Source: Halovivax asiaticus JCM 14624
GTDB lineage: Archaea; Halobacteriota; Halobacteria; Halobacteriales; Natrialbaceae
DNA: 46,617 nt
Direction of reading: 5' to 3'
Assembly: GCF_000337515.1 (NCBI RefSeq)
Contig: NZ_AOIQ01000003.1
Span: 1-46,617, forward strand
The notes under the pieces: model-generated
The model's input: only the letters and a program-made list of their open reading frames with translations
Database searches by the model: none
What the model was told of the DNA's origin: nothing
Shown: piece by piece, positions 7,926-16,225 of the stretch
How the letters are laid out: each line of letters opens with the position of its first letter
How positions within the stretch are numbered: the first letter of the stretch is position 1
Translations under genes and position numbers: made by a program

Positions 7926-9715
7926 TGGCACTCGAACCGTACGTCGTTCCGCCAGTATTGCTCGTCCTGTTCGCACTGCTCGCCTACGTGGTGCGACCGA
8001 GACTGATCCACCCCGCAGGGCTCGTCGTGACCGCGGGCGCACTCGCGTACGCCGCACTCGTCCCCGCCGACTACGAGCTTTCGGGCACCCTCTTCGGCAG
8101 CGGAACGTTCGGATTCGCCGGGTTCGACGTCGTGTTCGTCTCCGTCGATCCGTTCAGCCGATTGATGGGCCTGATCTTTGCCTTCATCGGCTTCGTCGCC
8201 GTGCTCTACTCCTGGTCGACCGACGCCCCGCCGACCCAGACGGCGTATGCGTTGGCGTACGTCGCCTCCAGTCTGGGGGCGGTCTTCGCCGGCGACTGGC
8301 TCCTCCTGTTGTTCTTCTGGGAGGTGATGGCCATTACGTCGACGCTGCTCGTCTGGCACCACGGCGGCGCCGCGGTCAGGGCCGGCTTCCGGTACGCCGT
8401 CTGGCACGGCATCGGTGGCAGCCTGTTGATGGCCGCCGTCATCTGGCACTATCAGAGCCCCGGCGTTGGAACGTTCGTCATGACCGGTGACGGTATCGCG
8501 ACCGGCATCCCACAGGTGCTGGCTGCCCTCGGCATCGGGATCAACGTCGCGTTCGTCGGTTTCCACGCGTGGCTTCCCGACACCTACCCGCGCCCGCACA
8601 TCGCCGCGAGCGTCTTCCTCTGTGTCTACACGACCAAGACCGGCGTCTATGCGCTCTTTCGGGCGTTTCCCGAGGGGAACCTCGCCATCGCCTACATGGG
8701 CGGGGCGATGGCCGTCTTCGGCGCCACGTTCGCACTCCTGCAGAGCGATATGCGCCGACTCCTCTCCTATCACATCCAGTCGCAGGTCGGCTACATGGTC
8801 GCCGGCGTCGGGATCGGATCCGCGCTCGCGACCGCCGGCGCCTTCGGGCACGTCTTCAACCACATCCTCTACAAGGCGCTGCTGTTCATGACCGTCGGCG
8901 TGGTCATCTACCGGACCGGTGCGGAGAGTCTCGACAAGATTCACGGCATGCGGCGGGCGATGCCGATTACGTTCCTCGCCTTTACGATCGCCGCGCTCTC
9001 GATCGCCGGCTTCCCCGGCTTCAACGGTTTCGTGAGCAAGGGGATGGTGCTCTACGAGGCTCATCACTATCCCGAGTACGAGGCGCTGTGGTATCTCCTC
9101 CTGCTCGGCGGCGTCGGGACGTTCATGTCGTTCATCAAACTCGGCTACTACGTGTTCTTCTACGGGGAGCAGACCCACGACGTCGAACGCGCCTCGGCCG
9201 GCCAGTCGATCGCTATGCTCTCCGTCGCGGCGCTGTGTGTCTTCTACGGCGTCTATCCGGACGCCCTCGTCTCTATCTTGCCGCGTGCGAGCGCAGCAGC
9301 TCACTATCACGTCTTCGATAGCTTCCAGGTCCTGGAATCCTTCGTCCTGGCGGCGACGGGCCTCTTCGGGTTCGTACTGGTGAAGGGGCCGCTCAGCCGT
9401 GTCGGTCGCATCCCGGACATCGACCTCGCGTACAACCCGCTCTCGGTCGGGCTCGGTCGTGGCTCGCTCCGGGCGGTCAACCGAGCTATCGGGACGCTTG
9501 ACCGAGCGTCGACGAGTGCTGCGCTGGGGACGATTTCACTGGGTTCGGTTGCCACGAGTGGATCGTCCACCGAGACCGACCATGGGCACCGAGATCAGCC
9601 CACCCTCGTCGAACGGGGTCTCACGACGGCGTTCGCTCGACGGGCCGGAATTGGGGCCGCCGTAATTCTCGTCCTGCTGGCGACGACGCTGCTACTCGCG
9701 CTCGGGTTCGTGTAA
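7925..9715 (+). CDS. Mrp/Mnh antiporter large subunit D, third copy
   Basis: Encodes 596 residues of the proton-conducting antiporter family. The conserved Glu lies in LLLFFWEVMAITSTLLVWHH, the lysine-helix region reads GFHAWLPDTYPRPHIAAS and TTKTGVYALFRAFPEG, and the loop MRRLLSYHIQSQVGYM follows. About 14 helices are predicted. A moderately hydrophilic segment (about 510-570) precedes a last C-terminal helix ending LALGFV. It closes the nine-gene operon. Three large subunits instead of the canonical two (MrpA, MrpD) suggest either an extra ion channel or a replacement for the MrpA N-terminal half. Confidence 0.9.
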   Translation: MALEPYVVPPVLLVLFALLAYVVRPRLIHPAGLVVTAGALAYAALVPADYELSGTLFGSGTFGFAGFDVVFVSVDPFSRLMGLIFAFIGFVAVLYSWSTDAPPTQTAYALAYVASSLGAVFAGDWLLLLFFWEVMAITSTLLVWHHGGAAVRAGFRYAVWHGIGGSLLMAAVIWHYQSPGVGTFVMTGDGIATGIPQVLAALGIGINVAFVGFHAWLPDTYPRPHIAASVFLCVYTTKTGVYALFRAFPEGNLAIAYMGGAMAVFGATFALLQSDMRRLLSYHIQSQVGYMVAGVGIGSALATAGAFGHVFNHILYKALLFMTVGVVIYRTGAESLDKIHGMRRAMPITFLAFTIAALSIAGFPGFNGFVSKGMVLYEAHHYPEYEALWYLLLLGGVGTFMSFIKLGYYVFFYGEQTHDVERASAGQSIAMLSVAALCVFYGVYPDALVSILPRASAAAHYHVFDSFQVLESFVLAATGLFGFVLVKGPLSRVGRIPDIDLAYNPLSVGLGRGSLRAVNRAIGTLDRASTSAALGTISLGSVATSGSSTETDHGHRDQPTLVERGLTTAFARRAGIGAAVILVLLATTLLLALGFV

Positions 9716-10081
9716 GAATCGACCCGCCGAATTTCTCGACCGCTTAGTGGAGTATCGACGTCGAACAGTTCGTAACGACACCCGTACACCGAGAATCCCG
9801 TTTCTGCGTGCTGCATCGGGTGGTCCGAGCGGGGATACGCTCGTCCGAAGAGCCGATTTTATGGTAGTAACACGCCAGGCCGAGATATTCTAGAGTGCCG
9901 ATCGATGTCACTCAATTCCGGCGTAGTGTTACTGAACGGTTACGAGGATACGTCGCCCATAGCGGCGTAAATGCGACGAATAACAATTGGCGCCACCACG
10001 GAAGCCGCAATTGGATGAACGAGACCGGACGTGGGGCGGCCGAACCCGAACGACCGACCGGTGTGGACGCGAGGGTCTGAG
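9716..10081. other. Intergenic region before glycosyltransferase
   Basis: The 366-bp spacer holds a TATA-like GATTTTATGG at about 9853-9862 and a short 8-bp inverted repeat (AGTAACAC / GTGTTACT, near 9863 and 9924). An open frame from a GTG at 9895 to 10080 could encode 61 residues ending just before the glycosyltransferase, but its composition is not convincing. I see no RNA or mobile element. A promoter with a long leader, or a small leader gene, is possible. Confidence 0.35.
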
Positions 10082-11338
10082 ATGTATCGCGACCACAGTG
10101 TCGCCGTCGTGGTTCCGGCGTACAACGAGGCAGGGTTCGTCGGCGACGTACTGATGTCGATGCCGGAGTACGTCGACCGGGTCTACGCGGTCGACGACTG
10201 TTCGACCGACGGGACGTGGGCGGAAATCTGCCGATTCGCAACGTGTGACCCGATCGACGACGCAACTGAACTCGTGTCGGACCGGGTCGATACGAGCGAA
10301 GACGATCACGCGACGTCACCGACACCATCGCCCCGGTCAGACGGCGGGGATCGAACTGGCGTTGCACCCTCCGCTGCTTCTGGTTCGAGGAACGTCAGCA
10401 GAGATGTGACAGGCCGGTCACGAGGTTCGGAGTCTGACGTTTCGACCCAGCGACCGACTGCAGGGCCGACGATCGTACCGATCCGTCACGAGGAAAATCG
10501 CGGCGTCGGGGCGGCGATCACGACCGGGTATCGGTGTGCACGGAGGGAGGGCATCGACGCCACCGCCGTGATGGCCGGCGATGGACAGATGGACCCCGAT
10601 CAGCTCCCACGACTCATAGATCCTATCGTCGAGGGACGGGCGGCGTACGCGAAGGGGAATCGACTGCGCGGGCGGGCACAGTACGATTCGATGTCGACGT
10701 TTCGATTCGGCGGGAACGTCTTACTCTCGCTGTTGACCAAAATCGCGAGCGGCTACTGGGGAATGGTCGATCCACAGAACGGTTATACCGCGATTGCCGG
10801 TGAGGCTCTGGAGGCGATCGACCTCGACTCGCTGTACACGGAGTACGGCTTCGCGAACGACTTGCTCGTCGTGCTGAACGCCGAGGGATTCGCGATCGCC
10901 GACGTGGCGATGCCGGCCGTCTACGGCGACGAACGCAGCCACATTAGTTACCGGACGTTCGTCCCGCGATTGTCGTGGTTGCTCTGGCGCCGGTTCCTAC
11001 ACAGACTCGGGATACGGTACGTCATGCAGGACTTCCACCCGCTCGTCGCCCTCTACGCGCTGGGGATCGGTGGCCTCGCCGTTGGGATCGGGACACTCGT
11101 TTCGAACCGTTTCGACAGGCGATCCACCAGTCCGTCGGACCGAGCCTCCAATTCAGGATCGCCGACGAAAGACGGTGACGACGGACACACGGCTGCGGAT
11201 CCCGAAACCAGTCACGAGACGCGTTCGATCCGGTGGTGGCTCGCAGGGGTGTGGACGCTGTGTTCGGCCATCGCCCTCTGTCTCGCGATGGCGTTCGACC
11301 ACGACGCGAACGAGGGGTCGGTGGTGGTCGAAGAATGA
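10082..11338 (+). CDS. GT2-family membrane glycosyltransferase
   Basis: Encodes 418 residues. The GT-A fold of family 2 is clear: VAVVVPAYNEAGFVGDVL at 7-24, DDCSTDGT at 38-45, and VMAGDGQMDPDQL as the metal-binding DxD-like region, as in dolichol-phosphate mannosyl/glucosyl transferases and haloarchaeal lipid-linked sugar enzymes. About residues 55-130 are an inserted low-complexity segment rich in Ser, Asp and Arg that splits the catalytic domain. Two hydrophobic helices lie near the C-terminus (HPLVALYALGIGGLAVGIG and WLAGVWTLCSAIALCLAMAF), so it is membrane-anchored. The ATG at 10082 is preferred because the motif starts right after it. The stop overlaps the next gene by 4 bp. The donor sugar is unknown. 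Confidence 0.85.
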   Translation: MYRDHSVAVVVPAYNEAGFVGDVLMSMPEYVDRVYAVDDCSTDGTWAEICRFATCDPIDDATELVSDRVDTSEDDHATSPTPSPRSDGGDRTGVAPSAASGSRNVSRDVTGRSRGSESDVSTQRPTAGPTIVPIRHEENRGVGAAITTGYRCARREGIDATAVMAGDGQMDPDQLPRLIDPIVEGRAAYAKGNRLRGRAQYDSMSTFRFGGNVLLSLLTKIASGYWGMVDPQNGYTAIAGEALEAIDLDSLYTEYGFANDLLVVLNAEGFAIADVAMPAVYGDERSHISYRTFVPRLSWLLWRRFLHRLGIRYVMQDFHPLVALYALGIGGLAVGIGTLVSNRFDRRSTSPSDRASNSGSPTKDGDDGHTAADPETSHETRSIRWWLAGVWTLCSAIALCLAMAFDHDANEGSVVVEE

Positions 11339-12423
11339 AGATCGTCGTGACGATCCAGCATCCGGCGCACGTCCACTTCTACCGACACGCCGTCAAGGAA
11401 CTCGACGAGCAGGGTCACGACGTCTTCGTGTACGCCCGCGAGAACGATCTCGCCGTCCCGCTGTTGGAGGCCTACGGTATCGAACACGAAGTCCTCGCAG
11501 GGCCCCAGCGCTCTCTCGCGTCGCTCGCACGGGTGCAGGCGATCTACGAGTGGCGGCTGCTCACCCGGGCGCGTCGGATCGACCCGGACGTGATGACCTC
11601 GATCGGTGGCGTCGCCGTCTCGCACGTGGCGCCCCTGGTCGACGCTCGTAGTGTGGTGTTCGTCGATAACGAGGGCGTCTGGTCACATCGACTGATGGCC
11701 TCGTTCGCGGACGTGATCGCCACGCCGGCGTCGTTCGAGGACGACTTCGGAGAGGGGCACGTTAGATACCGGGGGTTTCAGGAACTCGCGTATCTCCATC
11801 CGAACCGGTTCGAACCCGATCCGGACCGCCTCCGTGCGGCGGGCGTCGACCCGTCCGATCGGTACTTTTTTTGCCGGTTCCGGACGTGGGACGCGTTTCA
11901 CGACGTCGGCCAAGGGGGACTCTCACCGGCCGGAAAGCGAGAGCTCGTCTCACGCTTCGACGATCGCGGGACCGTCTACATCTCCAGTTCGGACCCCCTA
12001 CCTCCGGATCTGGAACCGTATCGACAGCCGATCCCGCCGACGGCCGTCCACGATTTGCTCTACTACGCCGACTGTTACGCCGGCGATTCGGCGACGATGG
12101 CGACCGAAGCCGCCCTCCTCGGGACGCCGGCGGTGCGAATTCAGTCGTTCGCGACCGACTTCGACGCGGACATGAGTAACTTCGTCGTCCTCGAGACCGA
12201 GTACGATCTCCTCCGCTCGACGGCGGACGAATCGGTCGCGCTTGCGCTCGCCGACGAGCTGAGTGCGGATCCGAAAACGCCGGCCCGGTGGAAACGACGA
12301 CGCGACGCGGTGGTCGACGACTTGCAGGATGGAACGACCCTGATCGTCGACTTGCTCACCCGGGAAGCTCGAGCGCGACCGTCACAAACTGCCGACGCCG
12401 CTTATCCCTCGTCGTCGCGGTGA
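11335..12423 (+). CDS. DUF354 family protein (GT-B-like)
   Basis: Encodes 362 residues beginning MKIVVTIQHPAHVHFYRHAV, the usual N-terminus of DUF354 proteins. These resemble UDP-GlcNAc 2-epimerases and GT-B glycosyltransferases (glycine-poor first loop with HPAHVHF; later CYAGDSATMATEAALLGTPAVR, the sugar-nucleotide binding part). The ATG overlaps the glycosyltransferase stop by 4 bp, so the two are co-transcribed and likely act in the same glycan pathway. The 3' end overlaps the convergent integrase gene by 22 bp. Function is inferred from fold resemblance only. Confidence 0.8.
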   Translation: MKIVVTIQHPAHVHFYRHAVKELDEQGHDVFVYARENDLAVPLLEAYGIEHEVLAGPQRSLASLARVQAIYEWRLLTRARRIDPDVMTSIGGVAVSHVAPLVDARSVVFVDNEGVWSHRLMASFADVIATPASFEDDFGEGHVRYRGFQELAYLHPNRFEPDPDRLRAAGVDPSDRYFFCRFRTWDAFHDVGQGGLSPAGKRELVSRFDDRGTVYISSSDPLPPDLEPYRQPIPPTAVHDLLYYADCYAGDSATMATEAALLGTPAVRIQSFATDFDADMSNFVVLETEYDLLRSTADESVALALADELSADPKTPARWKRRRDAVVDDLQDGTTLIVDLLTREARARPSQTADAAYPSSSR

Positions 12424-13523
12424 GCGTCCGGGTCGGCGTCGTGGGGTGTGCTGGGATCGTCGGGACCCTGATCCGCTGACTCGTCGACGGCGACGAGCGA
12501 TTCTTCGAGCGCCCGGGTTCGAATCCCACCCTGGGGCCCCGTCGCGGCCGTTCGTTCGCCGCGATCGTCGTGGGCCCGTCTCGCATCACCCGGCGTGAGG
12601 TAGTCGCCGTCGACGGCGACCTCGACGCGCTGACTCAGGCGCTTGAGGATGGTCCGTGCCCCTTCGGTGGTGATCGCCGGGGGACTGATTCCGTACTCGC
12701 GAGCCAGGTCGCTCGCGGTCGCCGACTCGAACGCGGCGTCGATCTCGTCGGCGTCGAAGCCGCGATCGGCGAGCCCCGCTCTGACAGTCGCGGCGATGGA
12801 GGGTGCGTGGCGGGTTGGGAACAGCGGCCAGTCGGTCGTCGGCGGTTCGAGTGCGACGCGATACCGCCGAAGCGGGGTCCTGGCACCGGCTGGTAGTGAG
12901 ACGTCTTCTAGCTCCTGTGACGTCCCGAGGACTCTGATGGTTCCTGCGTAGAAGTCCACATCGTCCCACGTCGCACCGTCGCGTCGGTCGTCCTCCGGGA
13001 CTCGAAAGAGTTCTCCGCCACGCAGCCCGGCGTGAGCTAACAGTGCGATCATCGCGTACTCACGTAACCGATTCAGTCGTTCGGTCGAGCCGTCGGGTGC
13101 CTCGTTGGCCAGCCGTCGTACCTCGGCCTCGAGTTCGTACGTGGCGCGTTTGACCGATCGGCCACCTGCTTCGGACTCGACTGGTGTGGGGAGCGCTGCA
13201 GTGGCCCGACTCGCTTCCGCGGGATTCGCCGACAGGATCGATTCCTCGACACACCAGGAGAGGAAGGCTCTGACGACGGCGAAGTATGTTCGTGCCGTCG
13301 ATGCCGCGTACTCGTCCCGAGCCGTCCGCCGCGAGAGGTATCTGGCGTATGCTTCGAGGTGAGCACGCTCCAGGTCAGCGAACGCCTCTACGTCGTATTC
13401 CGCCTCGAGCCACTCCGTCCACCGGGTGAGGATCGACGACGCGTTCGATGCGTACGTTCCAGCCCCCTCGCCGACGGATTTGCGATCGAGGTAGCGGTCG
13501 ACACCGGCCGTGATCGGGATCAT
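12402..13523 (-). CDS. Tyrosine recombinase-like protein lacking catalytic residues
   Basis: Encodes 373 residues. The N-terminal SAM-like core-binding domain spans about 5-110 (TRWTEWLEAEYDVEAFAD; TARTYFAVVRAFLSWCVEE). The catalytic-like domain spans about 125-350. The first catalytic arginine is kept in LLAHAGLRGGEL (Arg168). In the second box a haloarchaeal integrase would read PHxARR; here it is PGDARR (311-316), so the histidine is gone. The usual LRH motif is represented by IRTR (334-337), and no tyrosine follows where the nucleophile should be (ALEESLVAVDESA). An acidic tail ends the protein. It is probably a DNA-binding protein or a decaying integrase. Alignment of the last 60 residues is by eye. 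Confidence 0.75.
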   Translation of the reverse strand: MIPITAGVDRYLDRKSVGEGAGTYASNASSILTRWTEWLEAEYDVEAFADLERAHLEAYARYLSRRTARDEYAASTARTYFAVVRAFLSWCVEESILSANPAEASRATAALPTPVESEAGGRSVKRATYELEAEVRRLANEAPDGSTERLNRLREYAMIALLAHAGLRGGELFRVPEDDRRDGATWDDVDFYAGTIRVLGTSQELEDVSLPAGARTPLRRYRVALEPPTTDWPLFPTRHAPSIAATVRAGLADRGFDADEIDAAFESATASDLAREYGISPPAITTEGARTILKRLSQRVEVAVDGDYLTPGDARRAHDDRGERTAATGPQGGIRTRALEESLVAVDESADQGPDDPSTPHDADPDAHRDDEG

Positions 13524-13676
13524 CGCATGGGCACTCCACTGACTGTTTCGATCCGCTCGTGGCTCCGTCGTCGCCGGTTGCTCACGTCCGATGCATCCAT
13601 TGTTCGAAACTCCGTGTCCGCATCCGTAAATCTGACTCCTGGATCGACGATTCTTCGGTCCCTCACTGGGTCCGGA

Positions 13677-15125
13677 CTAATCGTCACTGGTTGTGCCGCC
13701 AGGACGGTAGCTCCGACTGATGGCGCGCCAGCGGCCGGTCCCGAACCGGTAGTAGTTGACGACGGCCGGGACGGCCGTCTCGGCGACGAACGCGAGGTAG
13801 AGCCCCCAGATCCCGAGCGACGTCGTGGCACCGATGTACGCGAGGGGAATCGCCCCGCCGAACATACCGAGCAACTGGGCGTAGAACGGCCAGCGTGTGT
13901 CGCCCGCAGCGTTCAACGCGCCCTCGGCGGAGCCGACGATGCCGCGGAAGAGGATCGCGACACAGGCTGCGTACACGAGGGAGATGGCGATCGGGACGAC
14001 CTGCGAGCCGGGTTCGTCGACGAACCCCTGAACGATCGGCTCGGCGAAGACGAACACGATCGTCGCCGACACGGCGTAGACGGCGACGGAATACCGGATG
14101 ATCTCGTTCCCGTACTCGGCTGCGGTATCCTCTGCACCGGTCCCGAGTTCCTGTCCGACGAGACTGGAGGCGGCGAGGCTGAATCCCCAGCCTGGCGTGT
14201 TCATCAGCCCCCAGATCCGTCGCGTGATGACGAACGCCGACGCGGTGTCAGTGCCGAAGATGTCGACGATCCCGAGTAGCGGGAGTTCGGCGACGGTCCA
14301 GACCATGTTCCGGAGGAAGACCGGCGTCCCGATCGAGACGAGCGATCGGATGATCTCTGGATTGACGTACGAACCGAACGGATCGATCGTGACGACCATG
14401 TCGGGGACGCCGGGGAACGAACCGCGGATGAGGAGCGTCGCGAAGCCGGCCGAGACGACGACGTTGGCCAGCACGGTCCCGAGGGCCGCCCCGGCCACCC
14501 CGAGGTCGGCGACGAAGATGAAGGCCGCACTGAAGCCGATGTTGGCGATGGCGCCGCCCGCTCTGATGATCATCGGTGTCCAGGCGTCGTCCATGCCGAC
14601 GAACGTGCGGCTTCCGATCAGATTGAGTCCGGCGAACGGGACGCCGAACGCCACGACCGAGAGGTAGGACGCCCCCAGCGACAGGGGCTCGGGTTTCGTC
14701 GTGATGATCGAGACGAGCTCGGTCGAAAACACGACGAAGAAAGCGGTTACCGGGAGGCTGATGAGCAGGACGAGCAAGATGGACGAGCGTATCGCCTCTC
14801 CGAGTTCGTCGAACTGTTCGGCGCCGTACCGCTGAGAGACGAGCGCGATAGTCCCGCCAGCGACACCACCACCGATGGTGAATGCCAGTCCCCAGAACGG
14901 CGTCGCGAACCCGACGCCGGCGATTGCCGCTTCACCCACTGCGATGCCGACCATCGCGACGTCGACCGCGCTCTTCGACATTCGCGCCAGTCCGGTCACG
15001 ATGCGCGGCCAGGCGAGATCGGCCGTCCGAACCGCACGCTCACGGTCGATCAGCCCCAGCCGAGCGAGGCCGAGACCGATCCACAGGATCGTGAGCCGCA
15101 TCGGGTTCGGAAGCCACGACAGCAC
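13677..15125 (-). CDS. MATE family efflux transporter
   Basis: Encodes 482 residues with about 12 membrane helices in two repeats. MATE features include DLAWPRIVTGLARMSKSAVDVAMVGIAVGEAAIAGVGFATPFW near the N-terminus, ALVSQRYGAEQFDELGEAIRSS, and in the second half GTDTASAFVITRRIWGLMNTPGWGFSLAASSLVGQELG. MATE proteins export organic cations or drugs using H+ or Na+ gradients. The start used is a GTG at 15125; an in-frame ATG at 15101 would remove eight residues. It is separated from the integrase by about 150 bp. The substrate is unknown. Confidence 0.9.
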   Translation of the reverse strand: MLSWLPNPMRLTILWIGLGLARLGLIDRERAVRTADLAWPRIVTGLARMSKSAVDVAMVGIAVGEAAIAGVGFATPFWGLAFTIGGGVAGGTIALVSQRYGAEQFDELGEAIRSSILLVLLISLPVTAFFVVFSTELVSIITTKPEPLSLGASYLSVVAFGVPFAGLNLIGSRTFVGMDDAWTPMIIRAGGAIANIGFSAAFIFVADLGVAGAALGTVLANVVVSAGFATLLIRGSFPGVPDMVVTIDPFGSYVNPEIIRSLVSIGTPVFLRNMVWTVAELPLLGIVDIFGTDTASAFVITRRIWGLMNTPGWGFSLAASSLVGQELGTGAEDTAAEYGNEIIRYSVAVYAVSATIVFVFAEPIVQGFVDEPGSQVVPIAISLVYAACVAILFRGIVGSAEGALNAAGDTRWPFYAQLLGMFGGAIPLAYIGATTSLGIWGLYLAFVAETAVPAVVNYYRFGTGRWRAISRSYRPGGTTSDD

Positions 15126-15368
15126 TGGAATCTCCCGGGACTAGCCCGTGGGGGGTAAAAGTAGTTCCCGACCCGGCAGCGCCGACCGGTTATCGATTCG
15201 AAACACACGGTGGTGGTTCACAGGGGGGTCGGACGGAGGCACACCGGATTCGAATTTTGCTACTCGTTTGCTCTGCCCGGCTTTTCGAACCTCGATCAAC
15301 GCGGATGCGTGAGTGGGGTATCGAGTAATCCCTACCGACCGCCCCGAATCGTCTCTGGGTTCGAGACC

Positions 15369-15407
15369 GCTCACCTGCGCTTGCGCTGTGCGACCCTGTT
15401 CAGGTCG
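15369..15407 (-). repeat. Relic copy of the chorismate mutase 3' end (direct repeat, left)
   Basis: This segment matches 16187-16225 at 33 of 39 positions in the same orientation, 818 bp away. Read on the minus strand it encodes LNRVAQRKRR followed by a stop; the intact gene ends LNKVEQRERR followed by a stop. No more of the gene can be recognised on the far side. The pair brackets the toxin-antitoxin genes, as expected if the module had integrated at the gene end and rebuilt it, but the boundary enzyme is unknown. Confidence 0.7.
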
Positions 15408-15442
15408 TTTGAACCTGTTGAAAGGCTTCCCGGAGAGTAAAC

Positions 15443-15468
15443 GTGGGTAATAGTGGGTAGCATTTATC
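15443..15468 (+). promoter_or_regulatory. Candidate promoter/operator of the toxin-antitoxin operon
   Basis: GTGGGTA occurs twice with a 10-bp period (15443-15449 and 15453-15459), immediately followed by the TATA-like CATTTATCC (about 15460-15468). The antitoxin ATG is 25-30 nt further on, so the transcript would be nearly leaderless. Repeats next to a TATA box fit autoregulation by the antitoxin, but that is inference. Confidence 0.4.
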
Positions 15469-15492
15469 CATCGGCGGACCGTAGCAGGCGGT

Positions 15493-15732
15493 ATGACGAA
15501 AGTGGATGCCCAGGATCTACAAACCAACGAAACCGACGATCGAGGGCGGATCTATCTCGGGACGGAGTACGCGAACAAGCGTGTAACTGTCGCAGTCGTC
15601 GAGGTAGAAAACGATCAGCCGGATACCGACGAGCTGGCCGCTGCGTACCGTGAGGCGTCTGGGAGTGCTGAAGAATTGGCAGAAGGGTGGACCGACGTGT
15701 CGGACGAGGCGTGGGACGGATTAGATACATGA
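15493..15732 (+). CDS. Predicted antitoxin of the PemK/MazF-type toxin
   Basis: Encodes a 79-residue acidic protein. Residues 15-40 (TDDRGRIYLGTEYANKRVTV) look like a short beta-hairpin DNA-binding segment of AbrB/MazE type: a conserved RGRIxLG core. The C-terminal half (DTDELAAAYREASGSAEELAEG) is a helix-forming acidic tail of the kind that neutralises a toxin. The strongest evidence is position: its stop overlaps the PemK-type toxin start by 4 bp, and it comes first, as antitoxins normally do. I do not recognise the exact family. Confidence 0.7.
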   Translation: MTKVDAQDLQTNETDDRGRIYLGTEYANKRVTVAVVEVENDQPDTDELAAAYREASGSAEELAEGWTDVSDEAWDGLDT

Positions 15733-16082
15733 GCGAGGGGTCAACGGTTCGTCGCGGTGACGTCGTTATCGTTCGACTCGATCCTGCGGAAGGCCACGAG
15801 ATGAAAAAGACTCGTCCCGCAGTCGTCGTCCAGAACGACGTGGGGAACGAAAACGCCAGTACGACTATCGTTGCGCCTGCGACGGGGACGCATCGAGGCT
15901 ATCCGTTCGAGGTTTTCGTCGACGCAGCGGAGTCACCGTTCGAGAAAGATTCCTCGATCCGCCTCGATCAGATTCGAGTCGTCTCCATCAAAAAGCGGAT
16001 TCACTCTGTTGTTGGAGCTCTCGATACCAAGACGATGGAAGCGGTAGACGACGCGTTGAGACTGAGTCTTGGGCTGGACTGA
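15729..16082 (+). CDS. pemK: PemK/MazF-type toxin, predicted endoribonuclease
   Basis: Encodes 117 residues with the PemK/MazF fold pattern: VRRGDVVIVRLDPAEGHE at 6-23, then KKTRPAVVVQNDVGNENAST, the family's RPAVVVQND core, TIVAPATG, and IRLDQIRVVSIKKRIHSVVG near the end. MazF-type toxins cleave single-stranded RNA at short motifs and are held inactive by the upstream antitoxin. The ATG at 15729 is chosen for the 4-bp overlap and because the fold starts right after it. The gene ends 106 bp before the chorismate mutase end. The target sequence is unknown. Confidence 0.88.
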   Translation: MSEGSTVRRGDVVIVRLDPAEGHEMKKTRPAVVVQNDVGNENASTTIVAPATGTHRGYPFEVFVDAAESPFEKDSSIRLDQIRVVSIKKRIHSVVGALDTKTMEAVDDALRLSLGLD

Positions 16083-16186
16083 GTTGTGCAGTCGGTTCCG
16101 AAAGCGGATTACAACGATCGCCTCAGTCGATGTGAATCGACATCGACGCAATTGTCTGCTGGCTCGAATCGCGTCGGTTTGTGACT

Positions 16187-16225
16187 GCTTACCTGCGCTC
16201 GCGCTGTTCGACCTTGTTCAACTCG
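16187..16225 (-). repeat. Chorismate mutase 3' end (direct repeat, right)
   Basis: This is the right-hand partner of 15369-15407 (33/39 identical) and forms the last codons and stop of the intact chorismate mutase gene. The distance between the copies is 818 bp, which spans the antitoxin and toxin genes. The relevance is as a possible integration target. Confidence 0.7.

Larger units (their letters stand above)
15126..15492. other. Intergenic region upstream of toxin-antitoxin pair
   Basis: This 367-bp region has lower GC than its surroundings and no credible gene. It contains a copy of the 3' end of the chorismate mutase gene (15369-15407) and a promoter-like segment with repeated GTGGGTA just before the antitoxin. 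The leftward MATE gene and the rightward antitoxin gene must both be transcribed out of it. Confidence 0.5.

Noticed and set aside
7466-9310. Minus-strand open frame of 614 codons over the D subunits
   Set aside because: It is the antisense shadow of two well-supported membrane proteins, rich in Arg/Glu/Asp without a fold pattern.
9863-9931. AGTAACAC / GTGTTACT inverted repeat as a regulator site
   Set aside because: The arms are only 8 bp and about 60 bp apart, which is expected by chance in a region of this size.
9895-10080. 61-residue open frame before the glycosyltransferase
   Set aside because: Composition is unremarkable and no family pattern is visible; kept only as a possible leader in the intergenic note.
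15350-15371. GGGTTCGAGACC resembling a tRNA T-arm
   Set aside because: The flanking stems do not pair and no other tRNA arms are nearby.
15141-15527. 128-residue minus-strand frame covering the relic repeat
   Set aside because: It runs through the relic in a different reading frame and overlaps the antitoxin gene start; the relic stop codon is better explained by the duplication.
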